From Agarivorans sp. Toyoura001 (GTDB lineage: Bacteria; Pseudomonadota; Gammaproteobacteria; Enterobacterales; Celerinatantimonadaceae), in assembly GCF_005405585.1 (NCBI RefSeq), contig NZ_BJEQ01000004.1:1-64000 (forward strand): 64,000 nucleotides of DNA, written 5' to 3'. A program made the translations under genes and the position numbers. Of the stretch, positions 1-9,948 are shown in pieces. Below the pieces are notes generated by a model, which was not told where the DNA came from, made no database searches, and saw only the letters and a program-made list of their open reading frames with translations. The first letter of the stretch is position 1, and every line of letters begins with the position of its first letter.

Positions 1-86
1 TCGATGCGCGCTACAACACCTAATTTAAAGGCTAAGGTGTAATCTCGTTGTGTGCGCTTACGGCTTGAGTTAATGGGTGTTGTCAT
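1..86 (-). CDS. IS3-type transposase OrfA, N-terminal fragment
   Basis: The ATG at 86 opens a frame that runs off the left edge, with 28 residues visible. They start MTTPINSSRKRTQRDYTLAF and continue KLGVV. A basic stretch followed by a 'DY.LAFKL.VV' helix is the usual start of the helix-turn-helix OrfA of IS3-group elements, which binds the terminal repeats. A GAGG-like ribosome site lies just upstream on the minus strand. Whether the rest of OrfA and the DDE-type OrfB are intact cannot be seen. Confidence 0.7.
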   Translation of the reverse strand, partial: MTTPINSSRKRTQRDYTLAFKLGVVARI

Positions 87-127
87 AAAGAAGTCCTCTT
101 TATGTCAACCTATTTCCGGACGGGACA
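1..127 (-). mobile_element. IS3-family insertion sequence, left end only (cut by window edge)
   Basis: Read on the minus strand, a terminal sequence beginning TGTCCCGTCCGGAAATAGG at base 127 leads within about 40 bases into an ATG opening a typical IS3 OrfA N-terminus. The TG-initiated end fits IS3-family inverted repeats. Only this end is visible, so the second terminal repeat and target duplication cannot be checked. The element sits just beyond the pta terminator, a neutral landing site. The family assignment rests on the OrfA N-terminus and the end sequence, from memory of the family. Confidence 0.7.
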
Positions 128-135
128 GCAGGTAT

Positions 136-165
136 AAAAAAAGCCGATCTAAGATCGGCTTTTTA
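136..165 (-). terminator. Rho-independent terminator of ackA-pta
   Basis: Inverted repeat AGCCGATCT / AGATCGGCT, flanked by A and T runs on both sides, 12 bases after the pta stop. On the minus strand the stem is followed by a run of T. The A/T runs on both sides would let it work in both directions. Confidence 0.85.
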
Positions 166-176
166 GAACGGTGTAT

Positions 177-2315
177 TTACACCTTTCTTTGACCTGCTTG
201 AATTGCAGTGAGGGCGATGGTGTAAACAATGTCGTCTACCAAGGCACCACGTGACAAATCGTTCACTGGTTTAGCCATACCTTGCAGCATAGGACCAATG
301 CTGATTAAGTCAGCACTGCGCTGTACCGCTTTGTAGGTGGTGTTACCGGTGTTTAGATCTGGGAAGATAAACACCGTAGCTTTACCAGCTACAGGGCTGT
401 TTGGCGCTTTACTCTTGGCTACGTTTTCCATAATGGCTGCATCGTATTGCAATGGACCATCAATGATGAGCTCTGGGCGACGCTCTTTAGCAATTTTGGT
501 GGCTTCGCGCACTTTTTCAACGTCTGAACCAGAGCCTGAGCTACCAGTAGAGTAGCTGATCATTGCTACGCGTGGCTCGATACCAAAGGCTTCAGCAGAC
601 TCAGCAGATTGAATCGCAATATCTGCTAGCTGCTCAGCAGTTGGGTCTGGGTTAATTGCACAGTCACCGTAAACCAATACTTGATCAGGCAATAGCATGA
701 AGAAGATTGAGCTTACTAGGTTGTAACCTGGTGCTGTTTTAATTAACTGAAGCGGCGGACGAATTGTATTTGCTGTGGTGTTAACCGCACCTGATACTAG
801 GCCATCAACTTCGTCGTTGGCTAACATCATTGTACCGAGTACAACGTTGTCTTCTAGTTGCTCTTTAGCAACCACTTCGGTTAGGCCTTTGCCTTTACGA
901 AGCTCAACCATTGGTGCAACGTATTTGCCTTGGATTTCTGCTGGGTTGAAAATTTCAACATTTTCACCCAATACCACACCTTGCTGGCTCGCGGTGCGTT
1001 GAATGACTTCAGGGTTACCTAGCAATACTGGGCGAGCAATACCGCGCTCAGCACAAATAGCTGCAGCAGCAATAGTACGTGGCTCTTCACCTTCTGGTAG
1101 AACAATGCGTTTGTTAGCATTGCGCGCCATTTCTGTTAACTGGTAACGGAAAGCCGGCGGTGATAAACGGCGAGCTCGTGCAGAAATAGCCGTGAGTGAC
1201 TCAATCCAATGTTTGTCGATGTGACCAGCAACGTAATCTTGAACCAGCTCAATACGCTGAGAGTCGTCAACAGGGATTTCTGCATTAAAGCTTTGCAGAG
1301 CTAGTGACGTTTGCCAAGTGTTTGAGTTAATTAACATTACTGGTAAGCCAGTAGCAAAAGCACCTTCACACAACTTGAGTACTTGAGGCTCTGGTTGGTA
1401 ACCGCCAGTTAGCAGTAGTGCACCTACTTTAACGCCATTCATGGCTGCCAAACAGGCAGAAACAATCACGTCTGAACGGTCGCCTGATGTGACTAATAAG
1501 CTGCCCGCATTAAAGTGCTCAACCATATTTGGAATACTGCGGGCACAGAATGTAACGCGGCCTAGGCGAGTATCCATGTCACCTTCATTGATGACGGTGG
1601 CATTTAAGTGGTTGGCTAAATCTTTAGCACGAGGCGCAACCAGCGGGGCGTTCCAAGGAATACACCCTAGAATGCGTAGCGGGCTTTTGCCAAACATTTG
1701 CAGAACTTCAAGGTTGGTTGAATGGTCTGATTTGTTATCAAACATTTCAGTAAGATCGGGGCGAGTAATTTCGTGCTCGTCGATCGGGGCGCCAACCTTG
1801 TTGATGATACAGCCAATGATGCGTTTGTTTTTCAAGCCGCCAAAGTTGTTACATGCGATTTCCATGCGTTCTTTAAGCTGCTGAGAAGTATCGCTGCCAG
1901 GGTTTGTTACAAACACCATGTCAGCATCGAGTGCTTTAGCAATACCGTAGTTTACGTTGGTGGCGTAAGGAGATTCTGAGGTTGGAACTAAACCTTCTAC
2001 TACCACTATTTCGGCGTTAGACGTGGCAGAGTTGAAGCGTGCAACAATACCTTCTAGCAAATCGTCGATATGGTTTCCGCTGATTAGGTTTTCAGCATAA
2101 GCCTGAGTGAAGGGTTCAGGAGGAATAATATTTGACGCTTGGCGAATGATTGCAGTAGAACGTTCAGCGCCTTTTTCGCGGCTTTTTGGCTGCGCAATGG
2201 GCTTAAAGAAATTGACGTTTACACCATTGCGCTCCATGGCGCGAACCATACCAAGACTGACTGATGTAACACCAACACCCACGCCAACTGGGATTAACAT
2301 AATTGTACGAGCCAC
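177..2315 (-). CDS. pta: Phosphate acetyltransferase
   Basis: Interconverts acetyl-CoA plus phosphate and acetyl phosphate plus CoA in the cytoplasm, the first step of the acetate/ATP branch of fermentation. The 712 residues match the long enterobacterial form (714 in E. coli). It has an N-terminal P-loop-like/DRTGG regulatory half (residues 1 to about 370) and a C-terminal catalytic half, in which '[14 protein letters not shown]', 'GLVSGA' and '[18 protein letters not shown]' are recognisable. The start is GTG at 2315, with AGAGG about 8 bases upstream. It lies 68 bases downstream of ackA on the same strand, the usual ackA-pta order, and ends in a strong terminator. Confidence 0.97.
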   Translation of the reverse strand: MARTIMLIPVGVGVGVTSVSLGMVRAMERNGVNVNFFKPIAQPKSREKGAERSTAIIRQASNIIPPEPFTQAYAENLISGNHIDDLLEGIVARFNSATSNAEIVVVEGLVPTSESPYATNVNYGIAKALDADMVFVTNPGSDTSQQLKERMEIACNNFGGLKNKRIIGCIINKVGAPIDEHEITRPDLTEMFDNKSDHSTNLEVLQMFGKSPLRILGCIPWNAPLVAPRAKDLANHLNATVINEGDMDTRLGRVTFCARSIPNMVEHFNAGSLLVTSGDRSDVIVSACLAAMNGVKVGALLLTGGYQPEPQVLKLCEGAFATGLPVMLINSNTWQTSLALQSFNAEIPVDDSQRIELVQDYVAGHIDKHWIESLTAISARARRLSPPAFRYQLTEMARNANKRIVLPEGEEPRTIAAAAICAERGIARPVLLGNPEVIQRTASQQGVVLGENVEIFNPAEIQGKYVAPMVELRKGKGLTEVVAKEQLEDNVVLGTMMLANDEVDGLVSGAVNTTANTIRPPLQLIKTAPGYNLVSSIFFMLLPDQVLVYGDCAINPDPTAEQLADIAIQSAESAEAFGIEPRVAMISYSTGSSGSGSDVEKVREATKIAKERRPELIIDGPLQYDAAIMENVAKSKAPNSPVAGKATVFIFPDLNTGNTTYKAVQRSADLISIGPMLQGMAKPVNDLSRGALVDDIVYTIALTAIQAGQRKV

Positions 2316-2345
2316 GGCTGTACCTCTTAAGTTAAGTAATAGAAC

Positions 2346-2368
2346 AAGGCTAAGCCACGCTTAGCCTT
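2346..2368 (-). other. Hairpin in the ackA-pta gap
   Basis: Perfect 9-base stem AAGGCTAAG / CTTAGCCTT with a 5-base loop, between the ackA stop and the pta start. It has no T tract on either strand, so it is more likely an mRNA-stabilising or partially attenuating intercistronic hairpin than a full terminator. Confidence 0.5.
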
Positions 2369-2383
2369 GATAATGAATGTGTA

Positions 2384-3586
2384 TTAAGCCTGGGTTAACG
2401 CAACAGCATCTTGCGCAATAACCATTTCTTCATTGGTTGGAATAACCAAGATTGGTCGGCTTGAACTCGTACCAATATTACCTGAATTACCAAAACGTGC
2501 ATCTAAGTTGCCTTGCTCGTCTAGGGTAAAGCCTAAAAGGCCGAGTTTTTCGATGGTGAGTTTACGTACTAAGGCCGAGTTTTCACCAATACCACCAGTA
2601 AAGACAAGTGCGTCTAACTTGCCATCCATTGCTGCCGCGTAAGACATAATGCTTTTTGCTAAGCGGTAGGTAAATACGTTCATTGCACGTATTGCTGGCT
2701 CTTTGCCTTCGCCATAACCTTCTTCAGCAAAACGACAGTCGCTGCTTGCTTCAGTAAGACCCATAAGGCCAGACTGTTTATGAAGCATGTTGTTAACTTC
2801 TTTTAGGGTGTAACCTTCGCGATCTACAAGGTGGAAGATAATCGCCGGGTCGATGTCGCCACTACGTGTACCCATCACCAAACCTTCTAACGGTGTTAAG
2901 CCCATGCTGGTATCAAAGCTAAGACCATTTTTAACTGCACAAATTGATGCGCCATTACCTAGGTGAGCGGTAATAACGTTGGTTTGTTCGATAGGCTGAT
3001 CCAACATTGCAGCGGCTTCACGCGATACGAACAAGTGGCTGGTACCGTGCATGCCGTAACGACGGATGCCTTTTTCGCGGTATAGCTTGTAAGGCAGTGC
3101 GTACAAGTATGAGCTTTCTGGCATGGTTTGGTGGAAGGCGGTGTCAAATACAGCAACGTGAGGCTGTTGTGGGAAACAAGCTTGAGCTGCTCGAATACCA
3201 ATAAGTGCTGCAGGGTTATGTAAAGGTGCTAGACCTGAACACGCTTCGATGCCTTCAACCACTGCTTCATCGATAATAGCTGACTTAGTGAATTTTTCGC
3301 CGCCGTGTACAACTCGGTGACCAACAGCAACAATATCGTTTAAGATTTCTGGGCTTGTTTCTAGAATATTTTTTACAATATATTCGATCGCTTCGCGGTG
3401 AGCTGAATAAGCACCAAGGCTTGCTTCGTTTTTTTCACCTAGCGCTTTCCATTTAAGGCGCGCATCTTCCAGATTAAAACATTCTGCTAAACCAGAAATA
3501 ATCTCTTCGCCACTTACTGCGTTAAGCACAGCAAATTTTAGAGAAGAACTACCACAGTTAAGAACGAGTACCAGCTTGTTGCTCAT
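2384..3586 (-). CDS. ackA: Acetate kinase
   Basis: Transfers phosphate from acetyl phosphate to ADP, giving acetate and ATP (reversible), in the cytoplasm. The 400 residues equal the E. coli length. Family signatures are '[13 protein letters not shown]' near the N-terminus, '[10 protein letters not shown]', '[12 protein letters not shown]', '[13 protein letters not shown]', '[12 protein letters not shown]', and 'FTGGIGENS' near residue 330. The ATG at 3586 is preceded by an AGGTG stretch. It heads the ackA-pta unit. The divergent neighbour yfbV is the same as in enterobacteria. Confidence 0.97.
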   Translation of the reverse strand: MSNKLVLVLNCGSSSLKFAVLNAVSGEEIISGLAECFNLEDARLKWKALGEKNEASLGAYSAHREAIEYIVKNILETSPEILNDIVAVGHRVVHGGEKFTKSAIIDEAVVEGIEACSGLAPLHNPAALIGIRAAQACFPQQPHVAVFDTAFHQTMPESSYLYALPYKLYREKGIRRYGMHGTSHLFVSREAAAMLDQPIEQTNVITAHLGNGASICAVKNGLSFDTSMGLTPLEGLVMGTRSGDIDPAIIFHLVDREGYTLKEVNNMLHKQSGLMGLTEASSDCRFAEEGYGEGKEPAIRAMNVFTYRLAKSIMSYAAAMDGKLDALVFTGGIGENSALVRKLTIEKLGLLGFTLDEQGNLDARFGNSGNIGTSSSRPILVIPTNEEMVIAQDAVALTQA

Positions 3587-3883
3587 TTATAGACACCTGT
3601 TGTTGAATTTGTTCAATTATAGACAGTGGAAGAAAAAACGTTGGGCATAGCGAGACACGTTCCTTCCTCAAAAATTCTACCTCTCACCAAGCCAAATTAG
3701 ATTTGACCTAGTGCCATGGTCTCAATCAAGCTACACTTAACAAATAAGCTGATCTATATGAAACCGTTTGCCAAGGTTATGATAACCGAAAGCATGTTTT
3801 AATCATATATGTCATACTAATAACTAGACGAAAATGTAAAAAAATTACTAGTTTATTGGTTTAAGTCAATTTTAGGTCGCGAG

Positions 3884-4351
3884 GTGCCCATGGGCAAATT
3901 CTCTGAAATGTTAAATGATGGGCGCGAGTACATGAAACGCTGGCCTAACCAGCGAGTACTGGCTCCGATATTTCCCGAGAATAGAGTTATATTTGCTACT
4001 TCTTTAGCAATGAAAACCATGCCAGCGATTGCGGTGGTGACTGTAATGATGCCATATATGGCTAATTTGACTGAAATATTACCACAATCTGTGTTGATGG
4101 CGACGGTGATATTTTTGATGCCTTTGCATGGTTTATATTGGTTGGGGCGTAGAGCTAATTCTCATTTACCCCCTAGCTTAGCTAACTGGTATCGTGACTT
4201 GCATCACAAGTTAGCAGAGGCTGGTGAGAGTATTACCCCGGCGGTTACTCAGCCCCGTTATGCTGAATTAGCTGATTTATTAAGAAAAGCGTTTAAGCGT
4301 TTTGATAAGAGTTTTGTATTAGCTGATGAGCTAGATAATCAGTCACGCTGA
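3884..4351 (+). CDS. yfbV: YfbV family (UPF0208/DUF412) inner-membrane protein
   Basis: The sequence aligns with E. coli YfbV over its length: 'EYMKRWPNQRVLAPIFPENRVI', two membrane segments (about residues 43-62 and 67-88), 'HGLYWLGRRA.S.LPPSLANWYRDL' and a C-terminal 'ALADLLRKAFKRFDKSF'-like helix. The location beside ackA is conserved in enterobacteria. E. coli YfbV has been linked to keeping the Ter macrodomain insulated; that role is known for E. coli only. The frame opens with GTG at 3884, and an ATG two codons in (3890) is an equally good start. The 3' end overlaps the converging rlmA by 13 bases. Confidence 0.88.
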   Translation: MPMGKFSEMLNDGREYMKRWPNQRVLAPIFPENRVIFATSLAMKTMPAIAVVTVMMPYMANLTEILPQSVLMATVIFLMPLHGLYWLGRRANSHLPPSLANWYRDLHHKLAEAGESITPAVTQPRYAELADLLRKAFKRFDKSFVLADELDNQSR

Positions 4352-5136
4352 TATATTTGTAATACAAACTCGAAGTTCATTTCAAACTCACTTTGTGCAG
4401 CTAACTGCTGCTCTAGTTGTTGATTCTTCTTCCAAGCGAAGGGGGTCATCATGCACAAAGCCTCCATATCTTGGCGATTTAACACTGCCTCTTCAGCTAT
4501 TTTTTTCTGCTCCACCAAGCGCCAACCTTGCATGGTTTCTGCCTGCTCTGAATGGGCTTGTAGCTCTTTGTATAATAGCTGGCGTAGTTTGGATAAATGC
4601 TGAGCCCCAGGCACAACTTTAAGTAAGTAAGCTCCCGGCTTGCTTACCCGTAATAGTTCTTGTTCGTCGCTAGGTGCAAATACGCGCATAACACAATCAA
4701 CACTATTATCTGCAATAGGAAGGCGATGATTGCTGGCGACAAAAAACTGTGCCTGTTGGCAGCGTTTGGCCGCCATTCTTATGCCATCTTTGGCAATGTC
4801 TATGCCCGTGACAGACTCCGCTTGTTTTTGCCCTTGGCAAAGAGCGTCAGTGTAATAACCTTCGCCGCAGCCAATATCCAAGATATGTTGCACTGAGAAT
4901 GGCGTAAGCGCTTGGTTGATGGCCTTAGCCAAAAATGCAAAATGCCCTTGGTTTAGAAAATGCTGACGTGCCTGCAGCATTGCTTTGCTATCACCTGGCT
5001 GCTTTGAGTGTTTGTGCTGTACCGCCAATAGGTTGGTATAACCTTCTTTGGCTTGATCAAAACAATGGCCATTTTCACAGGACCATTGTTTGTGTTGTTT
5101 GCTCAAAATAGCTTGGCAAATCGGGCAGATTATCAT
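4339..5136 (-). CDS. rlmA: 23S rRNA (guanine-N1) methyltransferase
   Basis: SAM-dependent methylation of a guanine in 23S rRNA helix 35 (G745 in E. coli). An N-terminal zinc knuckle is visible as Cys4, Cys7, Cys20 and His24, which line up with the known ligands of E. coli RlmA. It is followed by the nucleotide-binding loop 'ILDIGCGEGYYTDAL' (about residues 85-100) and the motif 'MRVFAPSD'. Length is 265 residues against 269 in E. coli. It converges on yfbV with overlapping 3' ends. G745 (RlmAI) rather than G748 (RlmAII, Gram-positive) specificity is inferred from taxonomy. Confidence 0.92.
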   Translation of the reverse strand: MIICPICQAILSKQHKQWSCENGHCFDQAKEGYTNLLAVQHKHSKQPGDSKAMLQARQHFLNQGHFAFLAKAINQALTPFSVQHILDIGCGEGYYTDALCQGQKQAESVTGIDIAKDGIRMAAKRCQQAQFFVASNHRLPIADNSVDCVMRVFAPSDEQELLRVSKPGAYLLKVVPGAQHLSKLRQLLYKELQAHSEQAETMQGWRLVEQKKIAEEAVLNRQDMEALCMMTPFAWKKNQQLEQQLAAQSEFEMNFEFVLQIYQRD

Positions 5137-5166
5137 TTACGCAGTAACCTTTGTGTCGAGAAAGCG

Positions 5167-5907
5167 CTAGTAAATCACTTTTGAGTGGTACTGCAATAAA
5201 ATGTCTTTGATGGTTTCCATGGTTTCTTTACTCGGCGGTTTAACACCCGCAAGTGGGTAGTCTTCTCCCATGGCGGTCCATTTATGTTTGCCTAGTTCGT
5301 GGTAGGGCAGCAGTTCAATTTTTTCTACGTTATCGAAAGGTGCTAAAAATTCACCGAGATCATGGGCCGATTGCTCATCATCGGTAAAGCCCGGCACAAC
5401 CACATAACGTAGCCACGTTGTCTGGCCAATTTTGTGTAGGTAGCGAGCAAAGTCTAAAGTACGTTTGTTACTTACACCAACGAGATCTTGGTGAACATCA
5501 TCGTGGATCTGTTTGATGTCTAGCATGACTAAATCAGAGACTTCCAACAGCTCATCAATAACTTCGGTATGCTTGCGCACATAACCGTTGGTATCTAAAC
5601 AGGTATGAATACCTTGTTCTTTACACGCTCGGAATAAATCACGCACAAACTCAGCTTGTAAAATGGCTTCGCCTCCGCTGGCGGTTACACCACCACCACT
5701 GGCGTTCATAAAACGTCGATAAGGGGTAAGGTCATTCATTAAGTCACTGACGCTGACTTCTTTACCGTCGTGTAAGTCCCAAGTGTCTCGGTTATGACAA
5801 TACTGGCAGCGCATTAAGCAACCCTGCATAAATACAATAAACCGGATCCCTGGTCCATCAACGGTTCCGCAAGACTCAGTAGAATGAATTCGCCCAATCT
5901 TTGACAT
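5167..5907 (-). CDS. pflA: Pyruvate formate-lyase activating enzyme (radical SAM)
   Basis: Uses a [4Fe-4S] cluster and S-adenosylmethionine to place the glycyl radical on PflB. The cluster motif CX3CX2C is Cys30, Cys34 and Cys37 ('[15 protein letters not shown]'). Other radical-SAM landmarks are '[15 protein letters not shown]' and 'CLDTNGYV'. With ATG at 5907 the protein has 246 residues, the E. coli length. A TTG four codons upstream would lie on the GGAG ribosome site, so 5907 is chosen. It lies 90 bases downstream of pflB, separated by a terminator-like hairpin. Confidence 0.97.
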   Translation of the reverse strand: MSKIGRIHSTESCGTVDGPGIRFIVFMQGCLMRCQYCHNRDTWDLHDGKEVSVSDLMNDLTPYRRFMNASGGGVTASGGEAILQAEFVRDLFRACKEQGIHTCLDTNGYVRKHTEVIDELLEVSDLVMLDIKQIHDDVHQDLVGVSNKRTLDFARYLHKIGQTTWLRYVVVPGFTDDEQSAHDLGEFLAPFDNVEKIELLPYHELGKHKWTAMGEDYPLAGVKPPSKETMETIKDILLQYHSKVIY

Positions 5908-5917
5908 TTGTTTCTCC

Positions 5918-5952
5918 AAAAAAAAACCTTGCCCAAAAACTTGGGCAAGGTT
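5918..5952 (-). terminator. Intercistronic terminator/attenuator between pflB and pflA
   Basis: A perfect 12-base stem, AACCTTGCCCAA / TTGGGCAAGGTT with a 4-base loop, is followed on the minus strand by nine T and then at once by the GGAG ribosome site of pflA. It is a textbook intrinsic terminator placed before pflA, so pflA transcription from the pflB promoter would depend on readthrough. This would give far more PflB than activase. Confidence 0.85.
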
Positions 5953-5997
5953 AATTATAACCGTAGTCTCTGCTAAGCAGAACTACTTAACGTTCAA

Positions 5998-8280
5998 TTA
6001 GATACTTTGTGTGAAAGTACGTGTAATTACGTCTTGTTGTTGCTCTGGCGTTAGTGAGTTAAAACGCACTGCGTAACCAGAAACGCGAATGGTAAGCTGA
6101 GGGTATTTCTCAGGGTTTTCCATTGCATCAACTAACATTTCACGGTTCATCACGTTAACGTTTAAGTGTTGGCCACCTTCAACGTCAGCATTGTGATAGA
6201 AGTAACCATCCATCAAGCCCGCTAAGTTAGATTTTTGAGTATCGTCGTCTTTACCTAGTGCATTTGGCACGATAGAGAAAGTGTATGAGATACCATCTTG
6301 TGCGTTAGCAAACGGCAGTTTAGCAACCGAAGTTAATGATGCTACTGCACCTTTCTCGTCACGACCGTGCATTGGGTTAGCACCAGGAGCAAAAGGAGCA
6401 CCTGCTTTACGACCATCAGGAGTAGTACCTGTTTTCTTACCGTATACAACGTTAGACGTAATAGTAAGAACTGACTGAGTAGGAATCGCGTCACGGTAAG
6501 TTTTAAGCTTACGGATCTTAGTCATGAAGCGGTTTACTAGGTCTACAGCAATATCATCTACGCTATCGTCATTGTTACCAAATTTAGGGTAGTCACCCTC
6601 AATGTCGAAATCAACAGCGATACCGTCTTCATCACGAATAGGCTTAACTTTAGCAAACTTAATCGCAGACAGTGAGTCAGCAGCAACCGATAGACCAGCA
6701 ATACCACAAGCCATTGTACGGCGAACGTCACGATCGTGAAGAGCCATCAATGATGCTTCGTAGCTGTACTTGTCGTGCATGTAGTGAATACAGTTAAGTG
6801 CGGTCACGTACTGCTCAGCTAACCAATCCATGAATGTGTCTAAGCGACCCATTACATCGTCGTAGCTTAATACTTCGTCAGTGATCTTGTCAGACTTAGG
6901 ACCAATTTGAATCTTAAGCTTCTCGTCTACACCGCCGTTTATTGCGTAAAGAAGAGTTTTAGCTAAGTTGGCACGAGCACCGAAGAACTGCATGTGTTTA
7001 CCAACAACCATTGGCGATACACAACAAGCAATTGCGTAATCATCGTTGTCGAAGTCACTACGCATTAAGTCATCGTTTTCGTACTGGATTGACGACGTAT
7101 CGATAGATACTTTGGCACAGTATTTCTTAAAGTTAATCGGTAATTGCTCAGACCATAGAACAGTAATGTTCGGCTCTGGAGAAGGACCCATTGTGTAAAG
7201 TGTGTTCAAGAAACGGAAAGCTGTACGGCTTACAAGTGTACGACCATCGGTACCCATACCACCCATTGATTCTGTTGCCCAGATTGGGTCACCAGAGAAC
7301 AAGTCATCGTATTCAGGAGTACGTAGGAAACGAACCATACGTAGCTTCATTACCAAGTGATCGACTAGCTCTTGAGCTTCAGACTCAGTTAGCGTACCAG
7401 CTGCGATGTCGCGCTCGATGAATACGTCTAAGAAAGTGGTAGTACGACCAAACGACATTGCAGCGCCGTTTTGAGATTTAACTGCGGCTAGGTAGCCGAA
7501 GTAAGTCCACTGAACTGCTTCTTTAGCTGTAGTTGCTGGACCAGAGATATCACAACCGTATTTAGCTGCCATTTCTTTGATTTGAGCTAAAGCGCGGTGT
7601 TGCTCGCTGATCTCTTCACGAAGCTTCATTGTTGCTTCAAGATCGGAACCGTTTACAAAGTCAGCTTCTAGAGAGCGGTGCTGTTTAACTTTGTCAGCCA
7701 TTAGGAAGTCAATACCGTAAAGTGCTACGCGACGGTAATCACCAATAATACGACCACGACCATATGCATCTGGCAAACCAGTTAAAACGCCAGACTTACG
7801 GCATTTCATGATAGAGCCTGTGTATACGTCGAATACACCTTGGTTATGTGTCTTACGGTAGTCTGTGTAAATCTTGCTTACCATTGGATCTAATTCGCGA
7901 TCGTAAGCTTTACAAGAACCTTCAATCATACGAATACCGCCGTTAGGGATAATCGCACGTTTTAGTGGCGCTTCAGTTTGAAGACCAACAATTGTCTCAA
8001 GATCTTGGTTGATGTAACCCGCATCGTGAGAAGTGATGGTTGAGATAACTGAAGTATCGAAGTCTACCGGCGAGTGAGTGCGGTTTTCTTCTTTAATGCC
8101 TTCCATAACTTTGTCCCAAAGCTGATCCGTAGCTTCGGTTGCGCCAGCTAGAAAGCTTTCATCGCCTTCATATGGAGTGTAGTTAGCTTGAATAAAGCTA
8201 CGAACGTTAACTTCATTTTGCCATTCGCCGGCTGTAAAGCCTGCCCAAGCACTAGCAAAAACATCGTTCTTCTCTGCCAT
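5998..8280 (-). CDS. pflB: Formate C-acetyltransferase (pyruvate formate-lyase)
   Basis: Glycyl-radical enzyme converting pyruvate plus CoA into acetyl-CoA and formate without oxygen. It is near-collinear with E. coli PflB. The catalytic Cys pair is in 'AIACCVSPM' (about residues 418-419) and the radical glycine in 'RVSGYAVRF' (about 734). ATG at 8280 gives 760 residues, the E. coli length, with AGGTGGGA a few bases upstream. A GTG four codons earlier falls on that ribosome site and is rejected. It lies between the DUF3360 transporter and pflA, and the group probably forms one anaerobically induced unit. Confidence 0.98.
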   Translation of the reverse strand: MAEKNDVFASAWAGFTAGEWQNEVNVRSFIQANYTPYEGDESFLAGATEATDQLWDKVMEGIKEENRTHSPVDFDTSVISTITSHDAGYINQDLETIVGLQTEAPLKRAIIPNGGIRMIEGSCKAYDRELDPMVSKIYTDYRKTHNQGVFDVYTGSIMKCRKSGVLTGLPDAYGRGRIIGDYRRVALYGIDFLMADKVKQHRSLEADFVNGSDLEATMKLREEISEQHRALAQIKEMAAKYGCDISGPATTAKEAVQWTYFGYLAAVKSQNGAAMSFGRTTTFLDVFIERDIAAGTLTESEAQELVDHLVMKLRMVRFLRTPEYDDLFSGDPIWATESMGGMGTDGRTLVSRTAFRFLNTLYTMGPSPEPNITVLWSEQLPINFKKYCAKVSIDTSSIQYENDDLMRSDFDNDDYAIACCVSPMVVGKHMQFFGARANLAKTLLYAINGGVDEKLKIQIGPKSDKITDEVLSYDDVMGRLDTFMDWLAEQYVTALNCIHYMHDKYSYEASLMALHDRDVRRTMACGIAGLSVAADSLSAIKFAKVKPIRDEDGIAVDFDIEGDYPKFGNNDDSVDDIAVDLVNRFMTKIRKLKTYRDAIPTQSVLTITSNVVYGKKTGTTPDGRKAGAPFAPGANPMHGRDEKGAVASLTSVAKLPFANAQDGISYTFSIVPNALGKDDDTQKSNLAGLMDGYFYHNADVEGGQHLNVNVMNREMLVDAMENPEKYPQLTIRVSGYAVRFNSLTPEQQQDVITRTFTQSI

Positions 8281-8359
8281 TTTTTGTCCCACCTATAAGT
8301 TGGTATACAAATGAATATTCTATGGTTTAACCAATAGTCGTTATGCGGCTATTGCTGTT

Positions 8360-8388
8360 CTTGGAACAAGTATAGTGCTTGTTCCAAG
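8360..8388. other. Perfect hairpin between the DUF3360 gene and pflB
   Basis: An 11-base stem CTTGGAACAAG / CTTGTTCCAAG with a 7-base loop, 18 bases after the DUF3360 stop. On the minus strand the T run precedes the stem rather than following it, so it is not a standard terminator in the direction of transcription. Possible roles are a processing or stability hairpin that uncouples pflB from the upstream gene, or an operator near a pflB promoter. Confidence 0.55.
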
Positions 8389-8406
8389 AGGTAAAAAACT
8401 TTAACT

Positions 8407-9948
8407 CTATAGTAGTGCTGGAATACCGTATTTGCCTTCCAACATACCTACCGCCATCATGGCGACAAAACAAATCAACAATACTGATGCTGGGATAATG
8501 ATACGGTCCGCAAACGATAGTTTCTTCGGACGTTCTTTATCACCAATCAAACCGTTGTTATCAAGTAACATGGTTAGTGCCCAAGCCAATACTGGGTTAG
8601 TTACCGCAGCTGCAAAGATACATATACCAGCAGATTGTGAATCTTTAGTATCTTTAATCATTTGCATACCGGCTTCTAGTAGCGGCAAGAATACACCTAC
8701 TAATAATGCAATCTTCATTACTGGAGGCCATACAGCCACATCCATTGGGAAACCTAAGATTGCAATAATGATACACAATGAACCTAACAAAATTGCGCCG
8801 CCAGGAATTGGGCGTTTAGCAATGGCTGCAGGAATCATGTAAGTCCCCCAGCTAGAAGTGATGTTACCGCCACCTACTGCTGTACCTACGATTTGACGTA
8901 CAGAACAGGTCGTCATGGTGTCATCTACATCCATTAGTACTTTGTCTGTACCGCGTGGGTAGTTTAACTCTTGGAAAATACGGTGGCCTAAGAAATCAGG
9001 AGACCACATTGCTACCGCTAAAATAGCGAACGGTAATGAAGCAATAAAGTGTTCTGCATTAGGTAAACCTAACTGCCAACCTTGCTCAGTAGAGCCCCAC
9101 CAGTAAACAGGGTTTAGGTTTGGTAAGCCCATTTCTGTTTTAAAGGTAAGGTCGAAACCAGCACCGAAGGCTAAGGCAATCACTAGACCCATTACCGCAC
9201 AAGCTGGAATAGCTAACCAACGCTTACCTACTTTAGCTAAGAATGCGTACAGCACGATGGTAGCGGCTAATACCACTAAGCCCACATAACCCATTTCGCC
9301 CACTGCAATACCTGCGTCAACAGATTCTAGCCCTTTCGCCCATGATTGAATGTCGCCAATCATTGACATGGTGCCGCCAAAACCTAAGAACACCAATAAG
9401 CCGCCGGCTACCCCTTCACTGGTTAAGTTCACCAGTTTAGAACCACCTTTAAAGAAACTTAATAGTAAGCCGAATACGCCCAACAGAATCGCTAAGGCCA
9501 GTGGGTGAGCACCCGCTAAAGCAATCGCACCAATTAATGGAATCATTGGTCCGTGGTTACCGGCTAAGTTCGCCCGTGGATTAAATATCCCAGAGGCCAA
9601 TACACAGAATAGTAATGCTGGAATAAGCATTTCTACTCGCGCCACTTCAATGGCGAACTCAGTCCCTAGGTTGATGTGATCCCAGCGCTCGGTTAATCCG
9701 TCTGCCCAAGCCATCATTACTGCAGAGTACATGGCGATAATACCGATAGTACCGGCAATGGCTGGAACCAAATCTTCCCATTCAAAGCGGAAGTCACGAC
9801 CTGGTAAATTTAAACCCCAACGACGAGGTTTCATGATTTGTAGTTCGTGGTCTAAGTAATCAGAGCGAGTTTCAAATTCAGAAGCAGGGCGGTGTGCTTC
9901 GGAATAACTCAGCTCTTCGTCTTGAGACTGGTGGTTGTTACTAGACAT
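8407..9948 (-). CDS. DUF3360-family multi-span membrane protein, putative anion/organic acid transporter
   Basis: 513 residues: a hydrophilic N-terminus of about 55 residues ('...RRWGLNLPGRDFRFEWEDLVPAIAG') followed by roughly 12 hydrophobic segments. Recognisable stretches include 'FNPRANLAGNHGPMIPLIGA', 'LTSEGVAGGLLVFLGFGG', and 'VGGGNITSSWGTYMIP'. I recognise it from memory as DUF3360, a family with no assigned substrate that resembles SulP/uracil-xanthine-type transporters. It occupies the place upstream of pflB where focA, the formate channel, sits in enterobacteria. Export or exchange of formate, acetate or pyruvate is therefore a context-based guess. The ATG at 9948 follows a GAGGAAAC ribosome site. 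Confidence 0.75.
   Translation of the reverse strand: MSSNNHQSQDEELSYSEAHRPASEFETRSDYLDHELQIMKPRRWGLNLPGRDFRFEWEDLVPAIAGTIGIIAMYSAVMMAWADGLTERWDHINLGTEFAIEVARVEMLIPALLFCVLASGIFNPRANLAGNHGPMIPLIGAIALAGAHPLALAILLGVFGLLLSFFKGGSKLVNLTSEGVAGGLLVFLGFGGTMSMIGDIQSWAKGLESVDAGIAVGEMGYVGLVVLAATIVLYAFLAKVGKRWLAIPACAVMGLVIALAFGAGFDLTFKTEMGLPNLNPVYWWGSTEQGWQLGLPNAEHFIASLPFAILAVAMWSPDFLGHRIFQELNYPRGTDKVLMDVDDTMTTCSVRQIVGTAVGGGNITSSWGTYMIPAAIAKRPIPGGAILLGSLCIIIAILGFPMDVAVWPPVMKIALLVGVFLPLLEAGMQMIKDTKDSQSAGICIFAAAVTNPVLAWALTMLLDNNGLIGDKERPKKLSFADRIIIPASVLLICFVAMMAVGMLEGKYGIPALL

Noticed and set aside
3603-3616. TTGAA-TTTG-TTCAA upstream of ackA as an FNR site
   Set aside because: Both half-sites deviate at the same key base (TTGAA, not TTGAT), and it sits only 17 bases from the start codon.
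8360-8388. Hairpin between DUF3360 and pflB as an intrinsic terminator
   Set aside because: On the transcribed (minus) strand the T run is before the stem, not after it.
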